This document shows positions 16,167 through 24,627 of a stretch of 64,000 nucleotides of DNA, piece by piece; position 1 is the stretch's first letter; each line of letters starts with the position of its first letter. Position numbers and translations under genes: made by a program. Origin of the DNA: Aquisalibacillus elongatus (GTDB lineage Bacteria > Bacillota > Bacilli > Bacillales > Alkalibacillaceae); NCBI RefSeq assembly GCF_003843875.1, contig NZ_RKRF01000011.1:124001-188000 (forward strand). The letters run 5' to 3'. The notes under the pieces were generated by a model. That model was given only the letters and a program-made list of their open reading frames with translations. It had not been told where the DNA came from and made no database searches.

Positions 16167-17253
16167 ATTGACTCCCCCTTTTAATATTATTAATGCCTAA
16201 ACCGACGTCATTTGAAAAAATGATTTTGTCTTGCTGATACTGAATTCCGCCCTCTATTAAATCGTACTTAAGCATAAGAGGTGCATCAAAATCATAGCGC
16301 GTAACATTTGGTTGACTAGAGGCTAAATGGGCAGCTGCTGTAATGCCGAGTTTGGTTTCAATCATACTGCCAATCATACACTCCACATTAAAAGCTTCTG
16401 CCAAATGAATAATTTTAAGAGCTTCATGAATGCCACCAGTTTTCATTAATTTCAAGTTAATTAAATCCGCTGCTCGTTGTTCTAAGACTAGTCTAGCATC
16501 GTACAATGAGAAAACACTTTCATCTGCCATGATGGGTGTGTGGGTATGTTGAGTTACTTGCTGAAGTCCTTTAAGATCGTTTGCCATAACGGGTTGTTCG
16601 ACTAACTCTATATTAAGCCCTAACCTTTCCATTTCATTTATAGCGTAAATCGCATCTTTTACATTCCAGCCCTGATTTGCATCTAGTCGTAAGATGATAT
16701 GTTCTCCAACTGACTCCCGAATGGCTTTAAGACGTTCGATATCCTGTTGGATTTGGCCTTGCCCTACTTTAATTTTAAGCGATTGAAATCCATCTTGAAC
16801 TAGTTGTTGGGCATCGTGTGCCATATCATTAGGGGGCTTAATACTAACGGTAAAATCGGTTCGAATCGATTTTTTCTTTCCTCCGAGAAATTCTATTAAT
16901 GGAAGGTTAGCTAGTTGGCTCACACAATCATAGATCGCCATATCAACTGCGGCTTTGGCGCTCGTATTGTTGACTAGACTTTTGTTTAACCTTGTAAAAA
17001 GTTGTTCGTATTCTGTAATAGACTGGCCAATGATTTGAGGTTTTAAGATATGAAGGATACTAGATTCAATACTTTCGATTGTCTCCCCTGTAATGACTGG
17101 TGTAGGAACAGCTTCTCCGTAGCCAACTGTTCCATCTTCAAGTGTCATATGGACGATGATCGTCTCTAGATTCATAACGGTCCGTAATGCTGTTTTAAAT
17201 GGTTTTTTTAACGGAACGGTATGTTTGTAACTCTCTAGGGATTTTATGTTCAT
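16159..17253 (-). CDS. ykfB: L-Ala-D/L-Glu (dipeptide) epimerase
   Basis: 364-residue enolase-superfamily enzyme. Visible catalytic parts: KIKVG (the KxK pair), metal ligands Asp in LRLDANQG, Glu in ELVEQPV and Asp in IMADES, and the second-half Lys in INLKLMKTGG. It converts L-Ala-D-Glu released from murein peptides to L-Ala-L-Glu for reuse. It overlaps ykfC by 8 bp and ykfA by 4 bp, indicating a tightly coupled operon. Confidence 0.93.
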   Translation of the reverse strand: MNIKSLESYKHTVPLKKPFKTALRTVMNLETIIVHMTLEDGTVGYGEAVPTPVITGETIESIESSILHILKPQIIGQSITEYEQLFTRLNKSLVNNTSAKAAVDMAIYDCVSQLANLPLIEFLGGKKKSIRTDFTVSIKPPNDMAHDAQQLVQDGFQSLKIKVGQGQIQQDIERLKAIRESVGEHIILRLDANQGWNVKDAIYAINEMERLGLNIELVEQPVMANDLKGLQQVTQHTHTPIMADESVFSLYDARLVLEQRAADLINLKLMKTGGIHEALKIIHLAEAFNVECMIGSMIETKLGITAAAHLASSQPNVTRYDFDAPLMLKYDLIEGGIQYQQDKIIFSNDVGLGINNIKRGSQFV

Positions 17254-18179
17254 ACTTGGCCCTCCTTAACGCCAGGTTGCACTATTAGTGATTTGGTGTG
17301 AGTTGATAGAATAGCTTTAGTGCCAAGCGGAATTGATATATGAGGCTGACAATGGCCGATTTTAAAACCTTTTAAAACAGGAATTCCTATCTCTTGAAAA
17401 TAATCTTGAAAAACTTCAGTTAAAGACCACGAAGGACGTTGGTCTTTAGGTGTACAGTTGTGAAAATCACCAATCACAATTCCATTAGCTACTTGTAATT
17501 TTTCGGCATGTTTTAACTGTGATAGGTAGGAATCAATCCGGTATGGTGGTTCATCCACATCTTCGATTAGGAGAAGTTTATTTTGGGTATTAATTTCATA
17601 TGGTGTGCCAAGCGAGCTTACGATTAGCGATAGATTACCGCCAACGAGTTCGCCGGTTGCTTCGCCTTCATGAATCACAGTAAGTGGACTAATCGATTCA
17701 TCATAAGTCACATTGGTAGGTAGAAAAAGTTGTTTAAAAAACAGCTCTGATTGAGGGTTGAAGTTAGATTTTCCAATGTCTGAAGCGGGCATAGGGCCGT
17801 GGAAGGTGATAAGGCCAGTTTGTTGCCTGATAGCTGTATGGAGGTAGGTAATATCGCTATATCCCCAAAATATTTTCGGGTTTTGGGATATAAGATTGTA
17901 ATCAAGATTTGAAACTAGACGACTGGTGCCATAACCGCCACAGGCACAAAATATTGCTTTTATGTCAGGGTCTTCAAACATCATATGCAGATCACTTATC
18001 CGCACTTCATCAGAGCCTGCCAAATACCCATCGACACATTTGAGGTTTGGTGCTAATTTAACTTTTAAGTTCAATTTTTTGAAAAAAGTTAGTGATGAAT
18101 TTAAATGGGAAAGATTAGGAGGACTTGCAGGAGCTACGATTCCGATTTGATCACCTGGTTGAAGTGCTTGGGGTAACAT
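17250..18179 (-). CDS. ykfA: LD-carboxypeptidase (peptidase S66)
   Basis: 309 residues. Serine peptidase of the LdcA family: nucleophile Ser in FWGYSDITYLHTA, the acidic residue in LLIEDVDEPPYRID, and His in GHCQPHISIPLG. It removes D-Ala from recycled murein tetrapeptides, feeding YkfC and YkfB. I chose ATG at 18179 (reading MLPQALQPGDQ) because GGGAGC lies 7 bp upstream; a longer in-frame start at 18200 has no ribosome-binding site. First gene of the minus-strand ykfABC operon, divergent from acsA. Confidence 0.92.
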   Translation of the reverse strand: MLPQALQPGDQIGIVAPASPPNLSHLNSSLTFFKKLNLKVKLAPNLKCVDGYLAGSDEVRISDLHMMFEDPDIKAIFCACGGYGTSRLVSNLDYNLISQNPKIFWGYSDITYLHTAIRQQTGLITFHGPMPASDIGKSNFNPQSELFFKQLFLPTNVTYDESISPLTVIHEGEATGELVGGNLSLIVSSLGTPYEINTQNKLLLIEDVDEPPYRIDSYLSQLKHAEKLQVANGIVIGDFHNCTPKDQRPSWSLTEVFQDYFQEIGIPVLKGFKIGHCQPHISIPLGTKAILSTHTKSLIVQPGVKEGQV

Positions 18180-18490
18180 ATTATCCGCTCCCTTAATCAT
18201 AATTACACAGTATGTTCATATAGTTGTAGAAAGATGACTCTATCTTTTTATATTCCTGCCTTATGGGATTTATGAGTTTTATGTAAGCAGTTTGGAAAAT
18301 TCTATTATGGCAAAATACTTTTAAAAAAGCGCTTTCTCATTTACAATATACAGTAACAGAATTTTCAAACTTTAATTACTTTTTGAGTGAAAGAGTGATA
18401 CTAAGCTTGGACTTAAGCCGAGTTTAGAGATATATCAAAGTTTTAAAAAGCCTTGTAATCAAGGTGAAAATAAATAGTTGAGGTGATCAT
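18180..18490. promoter_or_regulatory. Divergent control region ykfA / acsA with cre site
   Basis: About 310 bp without a gene. A cre-like palindrome AAAAAGCGCTTTCT (18324-18337; 11 of 14 match to TGAAAGCGCTTTCA) lies just before TACAAT at 18342-18347, a probable acsA -10 box, so CcpA binding would block acsA in rich carbon. A weaker TTGGAA at 18292 could be another -35. The leader to acsA is about 135 nt and has no structure I can name. Confidence 0.65.
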
Positions 18491-20209
18491 ATGACAGAGG
18501 TAAAAGAACTACAGGCATCAAGCGGAAAACACAACTTGGACAACTACGAACAGACTTATCAAAACTTCAACTGGGAAGAAGCCAAAAAAGCTTTCTCTTG
18601 GTACGAAACAGGAAAAGTCAACATGGCATACGAAGTCGTTGACCGTCATGCTGAGAACCCGAATAAAAAAGATCAGGTAGCACTACATTATGCATCGCCA
18701 GATCGTGAAGAAAAATTAACTTTTGAAGAACTAAGTAAACAAAGTAACCAGTTTGCTAACGTATTGAAAAATCAAGGTATTGAGAAAGGTGACCGCGTAT
18801 TTTTATTCATGCCGAGATCGCCTGAGTTCTATGCTAGCTTTTTAGGAATTCTAAAAGTCGGCGCGATTGCAGGTCCATTATTTGAAGCTTTTATGGAGCA
18901 AGCGGTTCATGACCGTTTAGAAGATAGTGAAGCGGTTATGTTAATTACAACGCCTGATTTGCTTCACCGAGTACCGGAAGATCAATTACCTGACTTAAAG
19001 AAAGTCGTGTTAGTCGGTGACTCTAGCGATATTCAAGATGGGTATATTGATTATTTCAAAGAGATGGATTCAGCAAGTGAAGACTTTGACATCGAGTGGG
19101 TTGATTTAGAAGATGGCATGGTCATTCACTATACATCAGGTTCGACGGGGAAGCCTAAAGGGGTTTACCACGTGCATAATGCAATGATCCAACATTATCA
19201 AACAGGCAAATGGGTCTTGGATCTAAAAGAAGAAGATGTTTACTGGTGTACAGCGGATCCAGGCTGGGTAACAGGAACGAGTTATGGTGTTTTTGCGCCA
19301 TGGTTAGCTGGTGTCACAAACGTTGTTGTCGGTGGACGTTTTACGCCAGATGCTTGGTATGGAGCTTTAGATAAGTACAATGTATCGGTATGGTATTCTG
19401 CGCCAACAGCCTTCCGTAAATTAATGAGTGCAGGTGCAGAAATTCCGAAAAAACATGATTTATCCTCTCTTCGCCATGTTTTAAGTGTTGGTGAACCGTT
19501 AAACCCTGAGGTTGTTTACTGGGGCTTAGATGCGTTCGATCTTCGCATTCATGATACATGGTGGATGACAGAGACGGGTGCGCAATTAATTTGTAACTAT
19601 CCAACTATGGACATTCGTCCTGGTTCAATGGGTAAACCGATCCCAGGTATTGAAGCATCCATTGTAGACGATCAAGGTAATGAACTACCGCCAAATCGTA
19701 TGGGGAACCTTGCGATTAAAAAAGGTTGGCCATCGATGATGCGCGCAATTTGGAAACGCCCTGAGAAGTTTGAAAGCTACTTCTTAAATGGTTGGTATGT
19801 TTCAGGAGATAGTGCCTACCGTGATGAAGATGGCTACTTCTGGTTCCAAGGGCGTTTAGATGATGTCATTAACACTTCAGGCGAACGTGTTGGACCGTTT
19901 GAAGTTGAAAGTAAATTAATCGAGCACGAAGCGGTATCTGAGGCTGGTGTTATTGGTAAGCCTGACCCAGAACGTGGCGAAATCATTAAAGCTTTCATCT
20001 CCTTAAATGAAGGATATGAAGAATCGGATGAATTGCTAGAGGAAATTCGTCAGTTTGTTAAGACAGGATTAGCCGCTCACGCCGCACCTCGTGAAATTTC
20101 AGTCACGAAAGCTATTCCAAAAACGCGTAGTGGTAAGATTATGCGTCGCTTGCTTAAAGCACGCGAATTAGGCCTTCCAGAAGGCGATACGTCAACATTA
20201 GAAGAATAA
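18491..20209 (+). CDS. acsA: Acetyl-CoA synthetase (acetate-CoA ligase)
   Basis: 572 residues, the same length as B. subtilis AcsA. AMP-forming ligase with phosphate-binding loop YTSGSTGKPKGVYH, the adenine motif DTWWMTETG, hinge region YRDEDGYFWFQGRLDD, and the C-terminal PKTRSGKIMRR whose Lys is the regulatory acetylation site in this family. It activates acetate to acetyl-CoA. The acuABC genes that adjoin acsA in B. subtilis are not here. A perfect terminator follows. Confidence 0.95.
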   Translation: MTEVKELQASSGKHNLDNYEQTYQNFNWEEAKKAFSWYETGKVNMAYEVVDRHAENPNKKDQVALHYASPDREEKLTFEELSKQSNQFANVLKNQGIEKGDRVFLFMPRSPEFYASFLGILKVGAIAGPLFEAFMEQAVHDRLEDSEAVMLITTPDLLHRVPEDQLPDLKKVVLVGDSSDIQDGYIDYFKEMDSASEDFDIEWVDLEDGMVIHYTSGSTGKPKGVYHVHNAMIQHYQTGKWVLDLKEEDVYWCTADPGWVTGTSYGVFAPWLAGVTNVVVGGRFTPDAWYGALDKYNVSVWYSAPTAFRKLMSAGAEIPKKHDLSSLRHVLSVGEPLNPEVVYWGLDAFDLRIHDTWWMTETGAQLICNYPTMDIRPGSMGKPIPGIEASIVDDQGNELPPNRMGNLAIKKGWPSMMRAIWKRPEKFESYFLNGWYVSGDSAYRDEDGYFWFQGRLDDVINTSGERVGPFEVESKLIEHEAVSEAGVIGKPDPERGEIIKAFISLNEGYEESDELLEEIRQFVKTGLAAHAAPREISVTKAIPKTRSGKIMRRLLKARELGLPEGDTSTLEE

Positions 20210-20212
20210 TAG

Positions 20213-20247
20213 AAAATCCCAACGACTTTAAAGTCGTTGGGATTTTT
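20213..20247 (+). terminator. Terminator of acsA
   Basis: AAAATCCCAACGACTTT pairs perfectly with AAAGTCGTTGGGATTTT, T-rich right end. Confidence 0.92.
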
Positions 20248-20337
20248 ATGCTCAAGTATATTAATTTTAGAATATAGCAAACAAAACCAATTTATAGTAA
20301 AATAAGTAAAACTTTCATTTTGAGTGAGGGGGATTAT

Positions 20338-21249
20338 GTGGCATCAGTCAGGCAGAAATTTATCGTATATATCATAAGTTTAATTCTACTAATGGCTATT
20401 ATTTATTCCGTTACGTATAACGTCAAACAAAATCATTTAGCCACTCAATACAACGAAGATTTTCTAGAAATCAAACAAGCAAGTGATGAATACATAAAGA
20501 AGGTAGAAAGAGGTTTGATTAAAGAGGATGCAGAGATCGATGTAACCATCAATTATTATAAATCTCTTGTTGATCAAAATACGTTTGAGAGTTCACTTCA
20601 TACCCTTAATCAAGAAAATAAATATACAGTGCTATTAAGAGAAAAGAAACGTCTAGAGGATTTAGGGCTAACTTCCATTGAATCAAAGTTAGATGAATTA
20701 AATCGTAGTGCGACAAATTTAAATATCGTCTATTTAAAAAGCCAAAAACTAGAAGATCATATTAATGATTACCTTGAAAATGGTGTTTATTTAGATGAAG
20801 CCAAGTTGGTTTTTGAAGAACTTGAAGTCCAAAATGATCAATTAGTTCAGGAATTAGATGATTTCGAAGTTGATGAAGAATTGGCTGAAACTAAAAAAGA
20901 GTTCAAATATGGTCTGTTAAAGAGAGGGTATTTCCTTGCCGATGAGAAAGAAGCCGTTTTAAGTGAAAAAAGGTATGTTGAGACGAATCAGACTATATCA
21001 GAACTGGAAACGGAAATTGAAGAATTTAAGCAATTGGCTGAGGATACTGCCTCATCAACTGAACATGATATTTACTTAGAAATCATTGAATCAAAAGAAG
21101 CTGATTTGAAACATTATATTGATTATTCTAATGAATACTATGATAAAATGATGGATAATTATGACCAAGCATATGAGCGTTATTTGAATTATCAAGAGTC
21201 GTTCAATGTTTATCCAACTGGAACCGAAGAACAAGAAAAAGGTCTATAA
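20338..21249 (+). CDS. Membrane-anchored coiled-coil protein, function unknown
   Basis: 303 residues. I do not recognise the family. One hydrophobic helix at about residues 6-25 (FIVYIISLILLMAIIYS) is followed by a long, strongly acidic, Leu/Glu-rich helical region with heptad character, so most of the protein should lie outside the membrane. No Cys, no catalytic motif, no cleavable signal evident. GTG 20338 is chosen because GAGGGGG lies 5 bp upstream; the upstream TTG has none. It is a single-gene unit between two terminators, so the neighbours give no functional hint. Confidence 0.7.
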   Translation: MASVRQKFIVYIISLILLMAIIYSVTYNVKQNHLATQYNEDFLEIKQASDEYIKKVERGLIKEDAEIDVTINYYKSLVDQNTFESSLHTLNQENKYTVLLREKKRLEDLGLTSIESKLDELNRSATNLNIVYLKSQKLEDHINDYLENGVYLDEAKLVFEELEVQNDQLVQELDDFEVDEELAETKKEFKYGLLKRGYFLADEKEAVLSEKRYVETNQTISELETEIEEFKQLAEDTASSTEHDIYLEIIESKEADLKHYIDYSNEYYDKMMDNYDQAYERYLNYQESFNVYPTGTEEQEKGL

Positions 21250-21254
21250 TTTAG

Positions 21255-21280
21255 AACACCCTTTAAATTAAGGGTGTTTT
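21255..21280 (+). terminator. Terminator after the coiled-coil gene
   Basis: AACACCCTT-TAAATT-AAGGGTGTT with TT tail; it ends only 4 bp before the first possible permease start codon. Confidence 0.75.
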
Positions 21281-21283
21281 AGT

Positions 21284-22609
21284 ATGTTAAACAACAAGAA
21301 AGAAAGCAGTGATCATATGTTATCAATTTTACAATGGTTTATATTTTTATTAGCGAATGCCGTTGCAATTCCAATCGTCATTGGTTCTATTTTTCATATG
21401 GATGTTATGGAAATTACACTTCTTATGCAGCGAACGTTCTTTATAATTGGTATAGCCTGTTTCTTGCAAGGCTGGTTAGGTCATAAGCTACCTATAGTTG
21501 ACGGACCAGCTGGGCTTTGGGTGAGCACGTTTGCGGTGTTTGCGGCTAGTATAGGAACTGCAGGGTCTGCTGGAGTTGAAGCTTTGAGACTTCTTGAGAT
21601 GGCTATGATCTTAACTGGTGTTTTATTAATGATATTTGGGGTATTTAAAGTAGCAGGTAAAGTTATATCATATTTTACACCGTTAGTGACGGGCGTTTTT
21701 CTTACATTACTCACATTTCAGCTAAGTGGAACTTTTCTTCAAGGAATGTTTGGGTTATCTGAAGATGTTAAGGTTGCCCAAATGGATGGGTTCCTCGTTG
21801 CTTTGTTAACGTTTACTTCCGTCTTGTGGTTTTCTAATTTTTTCAGTGGCTGGGTTAAAAGCTACGCTGTTTTATTAGGAATCGGTATAGGGTGGCTATT
21901 ATACGCACTATTCATTGATATACCTGAAAATGTGACGACCAGTCAGTGGATCTCGATGCCTGAATGGTTTGCTTGGGGAACGCCAAAATTTGACTGGAGT
22001 GTTGTACCTGTAGCTGTGTTAACAGCATTGATTTTATTATCGAACGTTGTGGCATCACTTTCAGCAGCAACCGAAGTGATTGATGGTCATTCGCGCTTTT
22101 CAATTTCTCAAATGAATCGTGGCACCTTTATGCTTGGGATGAACCATGGTATTTCAGGTGTATTCTCAGGCGTTGCCGTTGTACCATTAGCATCCTCTGC
22201 CGGATTTATTCAGTTAACAGGTGAGAAAAGGAAAAGTCCGTTTATGTGGGCTTCATTATTACTTGTAATCGTAGCCTTTTTCCCGCCTATTATTGCGTTC
22301 TTGGCTGGAATACCATCGCCAATTGCGAATGCTGCGCTTCTTGCAACATTTGTTCAACTGATGGGATTAGGATTACGTAACTTATTTGCTGATGGTTTAG
22401 ATCATCGCAGGTTATCTATCATCACAATTTCATTACTATTAGGGTCAGGCTTAATGTTTATTCCTTCAGAAGCATTTTCACAGCTTCCAGGAACGTTAAG
22501 ACAAGTGATTAGTAATGGTTTATTAGTGGGTACCGTATTGGCTGTGTTATTAGAACAATTATGGAAAAATCAAGATAGAAATTCAGGAACCGCACATAAT
22601 AAGGAATAA
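21284..22609 (+). CDS. Nucleobase (purine/pyrimidine) permease, NCS2 type
   Basis: 441 residues with about 12-14 hydrophobic segments. VDGPAGLWVSTFAVFAA and the GVFSGVAVVPLASSAGFIQLTGEK segment match nucleobase:cation symporter-2 carriers (uracil, xanthine, guanine). The substrate cannot be told from sequence. ATG 21284 lies at the end of the previous terminator and has no clear ribosome-binding site; ATG 21317 is an alternative start. No purine riboswitch or PurBox is visible upstream. Confidence 0.82.
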   Translation: MLNNKKESSDHMLSILQWFIFLLANAVAIPIVIGSIFHMDVMEITLLMQRTFFIIGIACFLQGWLGHKLPIVDGPAGLWVSTFAVFAASIGTAGSAGVEALRLLEMAMILTGVLLMIFGVFKVAGKVISYFTPLVTGVFLTLLTFQLSGTFLQGMFGLSEDVKVAQMDGFLVALLTFTSVLWFSNFFSGWVKSYAVLLGIGIGWLLYALFIDIPENVTTSQWISMPEWFAWGTPKFDWSVVPVAVLTALILLSNVVASLSAATEVIDGHSRFSISQMNRGTFMLGMNHGISGVFSGVAVVPLASSAGFIQLTGEKRKSPFMWASLLLVIVAFFPPIIAFLAGIPSPIANAALLATFVQLMGLGLRNLFADGLDHRRLSIITISLLLGSGLMFIPSEAFSQLPGTLRQVISNGLLVGTVLAVLLEQLWKNQDRNSGTAHNKE

Positions 22610-22631
22610 GTTTGTAAAGAGGGTGATGGGT

Positions 22632-23939
22632 TTGGATCAGAAGATATACGATTTTATCGGAATTGGGATTGGGCCATATAACTTAAGTTTGGCGGCTTTA
22701 ACAGAAGACATGAAAGACATCGATCGGATCTTCTTTGATCAGACGCCGAAAATGGAGTGGCATCCAGGGATGTTGATTGAAGGTGCTGACCTTCAAGTGC
22801 CATTCATGGCAGACTTAGTGACGTTTGCTGATCCAACGAGTCATTATAGTTATTTAAACTACTTAAAACATTTTGATCGACTATATAAATTTTTCTTTTT
22901 TCAAAAACTTGAAATCCCACGAAATGAATACAATGATTATCTTCAGTGGGCAACGGATCAAATCAGTGGACTCTATTTCGGAAAAGAAGTTGTTGATGTG
23001 GTGGAGCATGACGAACCGGAACCTTATTACGAATTAGTGATATTAGACACCGATACGCATAAAACAGAATCTTATTATGCAAAACATGTCGTCATGGCGA
23101 CGGGGAGTGAGCCATTAATCTTAGATAGTATGCAAGGGTTTCCGAATGAAGATATCCTTCATACGAGTCGTTATTTGTATGAAAAAGAAGCTCTTAAAAA
23201 ATCTGATCACATCACTATTGTTGGCTCGGGTCAGAGTGCTGCTGAGATTTTCTATGATTTATTAGAAGAACGTGAAGACCAAGAATTTCATTTGACGTGG
23301 TTAACTAGGTCCGAAGGGATTTTTCAATTAGAAGCGGCCAAGGTTGGGCAAGAGTTTTTTGCGCCTGATTATGTGAATTACTTTCACAATCTGCCATTAG
23401 AAAAGCGCAAAGAAGCTTTAGAAACTTTGGATCCACTTCGAAATGGAATTGATTACAGTACATTAAATGGGATTTATGATATGCTGTATCATTATTCTGT
23501 GGGTGGAGAAGACCCACGTGTGACGATTCAGCCATTAACAGAGGTTCGACAGATCGAAAAAGCTGACGAAGGCTATACTCTTAAGTGCCATCAATGGCAA
23601 AAAGAAGAGAACTTTGATTATCAAACAGAAAAGGTCATTTTAGCAACAGGCTATAAACCGAATATTCCTGACTGGTTTTTATCGCGTTTTAAAGATGAGA
23701 TTGAGTGGGAAGACGAAAAGTTATTTAAAGTAAAACGAAACTATGAATTGACGTTTAAAGAACCAAAGGAAAATAAGTTTTATGTCGTAACGAACCTCGA
23801 GCATTCTCATGGAACGGCAGCGACTAATTTAGGTTTAGCTGTACAGCGAAATATGGAGATTATAAATGACTTAATAGGCGAGGAACGCTTTAATACCAAT
23901 CGCAAACAGATCTTTCAACAATTTTCTATGAAATCATAG
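22632..23939 (+). CDS. L-lysine/L-ornithine N-hydroxylase (siderophore type)
   Basis: 435 residues, SidA/IucD/PvdA family of flavin monooxygenases. FAD site GIGIGPYNLSLAAL at the N-terminus, substrate region WHPGMLIEGADLQVPFMADLVTFADP, NADPH site IVGSGQSAAEIFYDL, and the late ATGYKPNIP motif are all intact. It hydroxylates the side-chain amine of Lys or Orn, the first step to hydroxamate siderophores, but no siderophore synthetase or transporter is nearby. TTG 22632 is preferred because AGAGGGTG is 6 bp upstream; ATG 22626 lies on top of that site. Confidence 0.88.
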   Translation: MDQKIYDFIGIGIGPYNLSLAALTEDMKDIDRIFFDQTPKMEWHPGMLIEGADLQVPFMADLVTFADPTSHYSYLNYLKHFDRLYKFFFFQKLEIPRNEYNDYLQWATDQISGLYFGKEVVDVVEHDEPEPYYELVILDTDTHKTESYYAKHVVMATGSEPLILDSMQGFPNEDILHTSRYLYEKEALKKSDHITIVGSGQSAAEIFYDLLEEREDQEFHLTWLTRSEGIFQLEAAKVGQEFFAPDYVNYFHNLPLEKRKEALETLDPLRNGIDYSTLNGIYDMLYHYSVGGEDPRVTIQPLTEVRQIEKADEGYTLKCHQWQKEENFDYQTEKVILATGYKPNIPDWFLSRFKDEIEWEDEKLFKVKRNYELTFKEPKENKFYVVTNLEHSHGTAATNLGLAVQRNMEIINDLIGEERFNTNRKQIFQQFSMKS

Positions 23940-23942
23940 TGT

Positions 23943-23967
23943 GTTTAAAGATTTGTGCAAAGGGAAT
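23943..23967 (+). promoter_or_regulatory. Sigma-B-like promoter of the DJ-1/PfpI gene
   Basis: GTTTAA (23943-23948), 13-bp spacer, GGGAAT (23962-23967), one base off the sigma-B consensus GTTTAA-N12-15-GGGTAT. Confidence 0.6.
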
Positions 23968-24008
23968 GTTTAATTATGTAAGACGATTCATTAAAGGAGG
24001 CGTTCTTC

Positions 24009-24527
24009 ATGAGTAAAAAAATCGCATGCTTATTAACAGATATGTTTGAAGATAGTGAGTACACAGAACCTGCCAACGCTTACCGAGAAGCAGGGCATCA
24101 AGTCATTACGATTGAAAAGGAAAAAGGAAAAGTTGTTACTGGAAAACAAGGTGAAGCGGATGTCGAGATTGATGCAAGTATAGATGAAGTTCAGCCAGAA
24201 GAATTTGATGCATTATTTATTCCAGGTGGATTTTCACCTGATATATTACGTGCGGATGAACGCTTTGTTTGGTTTGCCAAACACTTCATGGAAGAAGATA
24301 AACCGGTTTTTGCGATTTGCCATGGACCACAGTTGTTAATTACAGCCAAAACATTAGATGGCAGAATGGCGACAGGGTTTAAATCCATACAGGTTGATAT
24401 GGAAAACGCCGGTGTAAATTATAAAGATCAAGAAGTGGTCTCATGTCACGACCAATTAATTACAAGTCGAACACCAGATGATCTACCAGCCTTTAATAAA
24501 GAAACACTACGAGTGTTAGAAAAATAA
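24009..24527 (+). CDS. DJ-1/PfpI family protein (general stress protein 18 type)
   Basis: 172 residues, class I glutamine amidotransferase-like fold. Nucleophile-elbow Cys in FAICHGPQLL and the LFIPGGFSPD segment are conserved. Members act as deglycases, chaperones or peptidases in stress; the exact reaction is unsettled. B. subtilis GSP18 (YfkM) is a sigma-B stress protein, and a sigma-B-like promoter lies directly upstream here. AAAGGAGG is 8 bp before ATG. Ends at a good terminator. Confidence 0.9.
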   Translation: MSKKIACLLTDMFEDSEYTEPANAYREAGHQVITIEKEKGKVVTGKQGEADVEIDASIDEVQPEEFDALFIPGGFSPDILRADERFVWFAKHFMEEDKPVFAICHGPQLLITAKTLDGRMATGFKSIQVDMENAGVNYKDQEVVSCHDQLITSRTPDDLPAFNKETLRVLEK

Positions 24528-24535
24528 TAATCGTT

Positions 24536-24568
24536 AAGGCTCAAACCAATGTGTTTGGGCCTTTTATT
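24536..24568 (+). terminator. Terminator after the DJ-1/PfpI gene
   Basis: AAGGCTCAAAC and GTTTGGGCCTT pair with one G-T, then TTTATTTT. Confidence 0.85.
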
Positions 24569-24627
24569 TTCATGAATTAATCTACATGGTAATATAATAA
24601 CTATTATCACATAAAAGGATGATGAGA

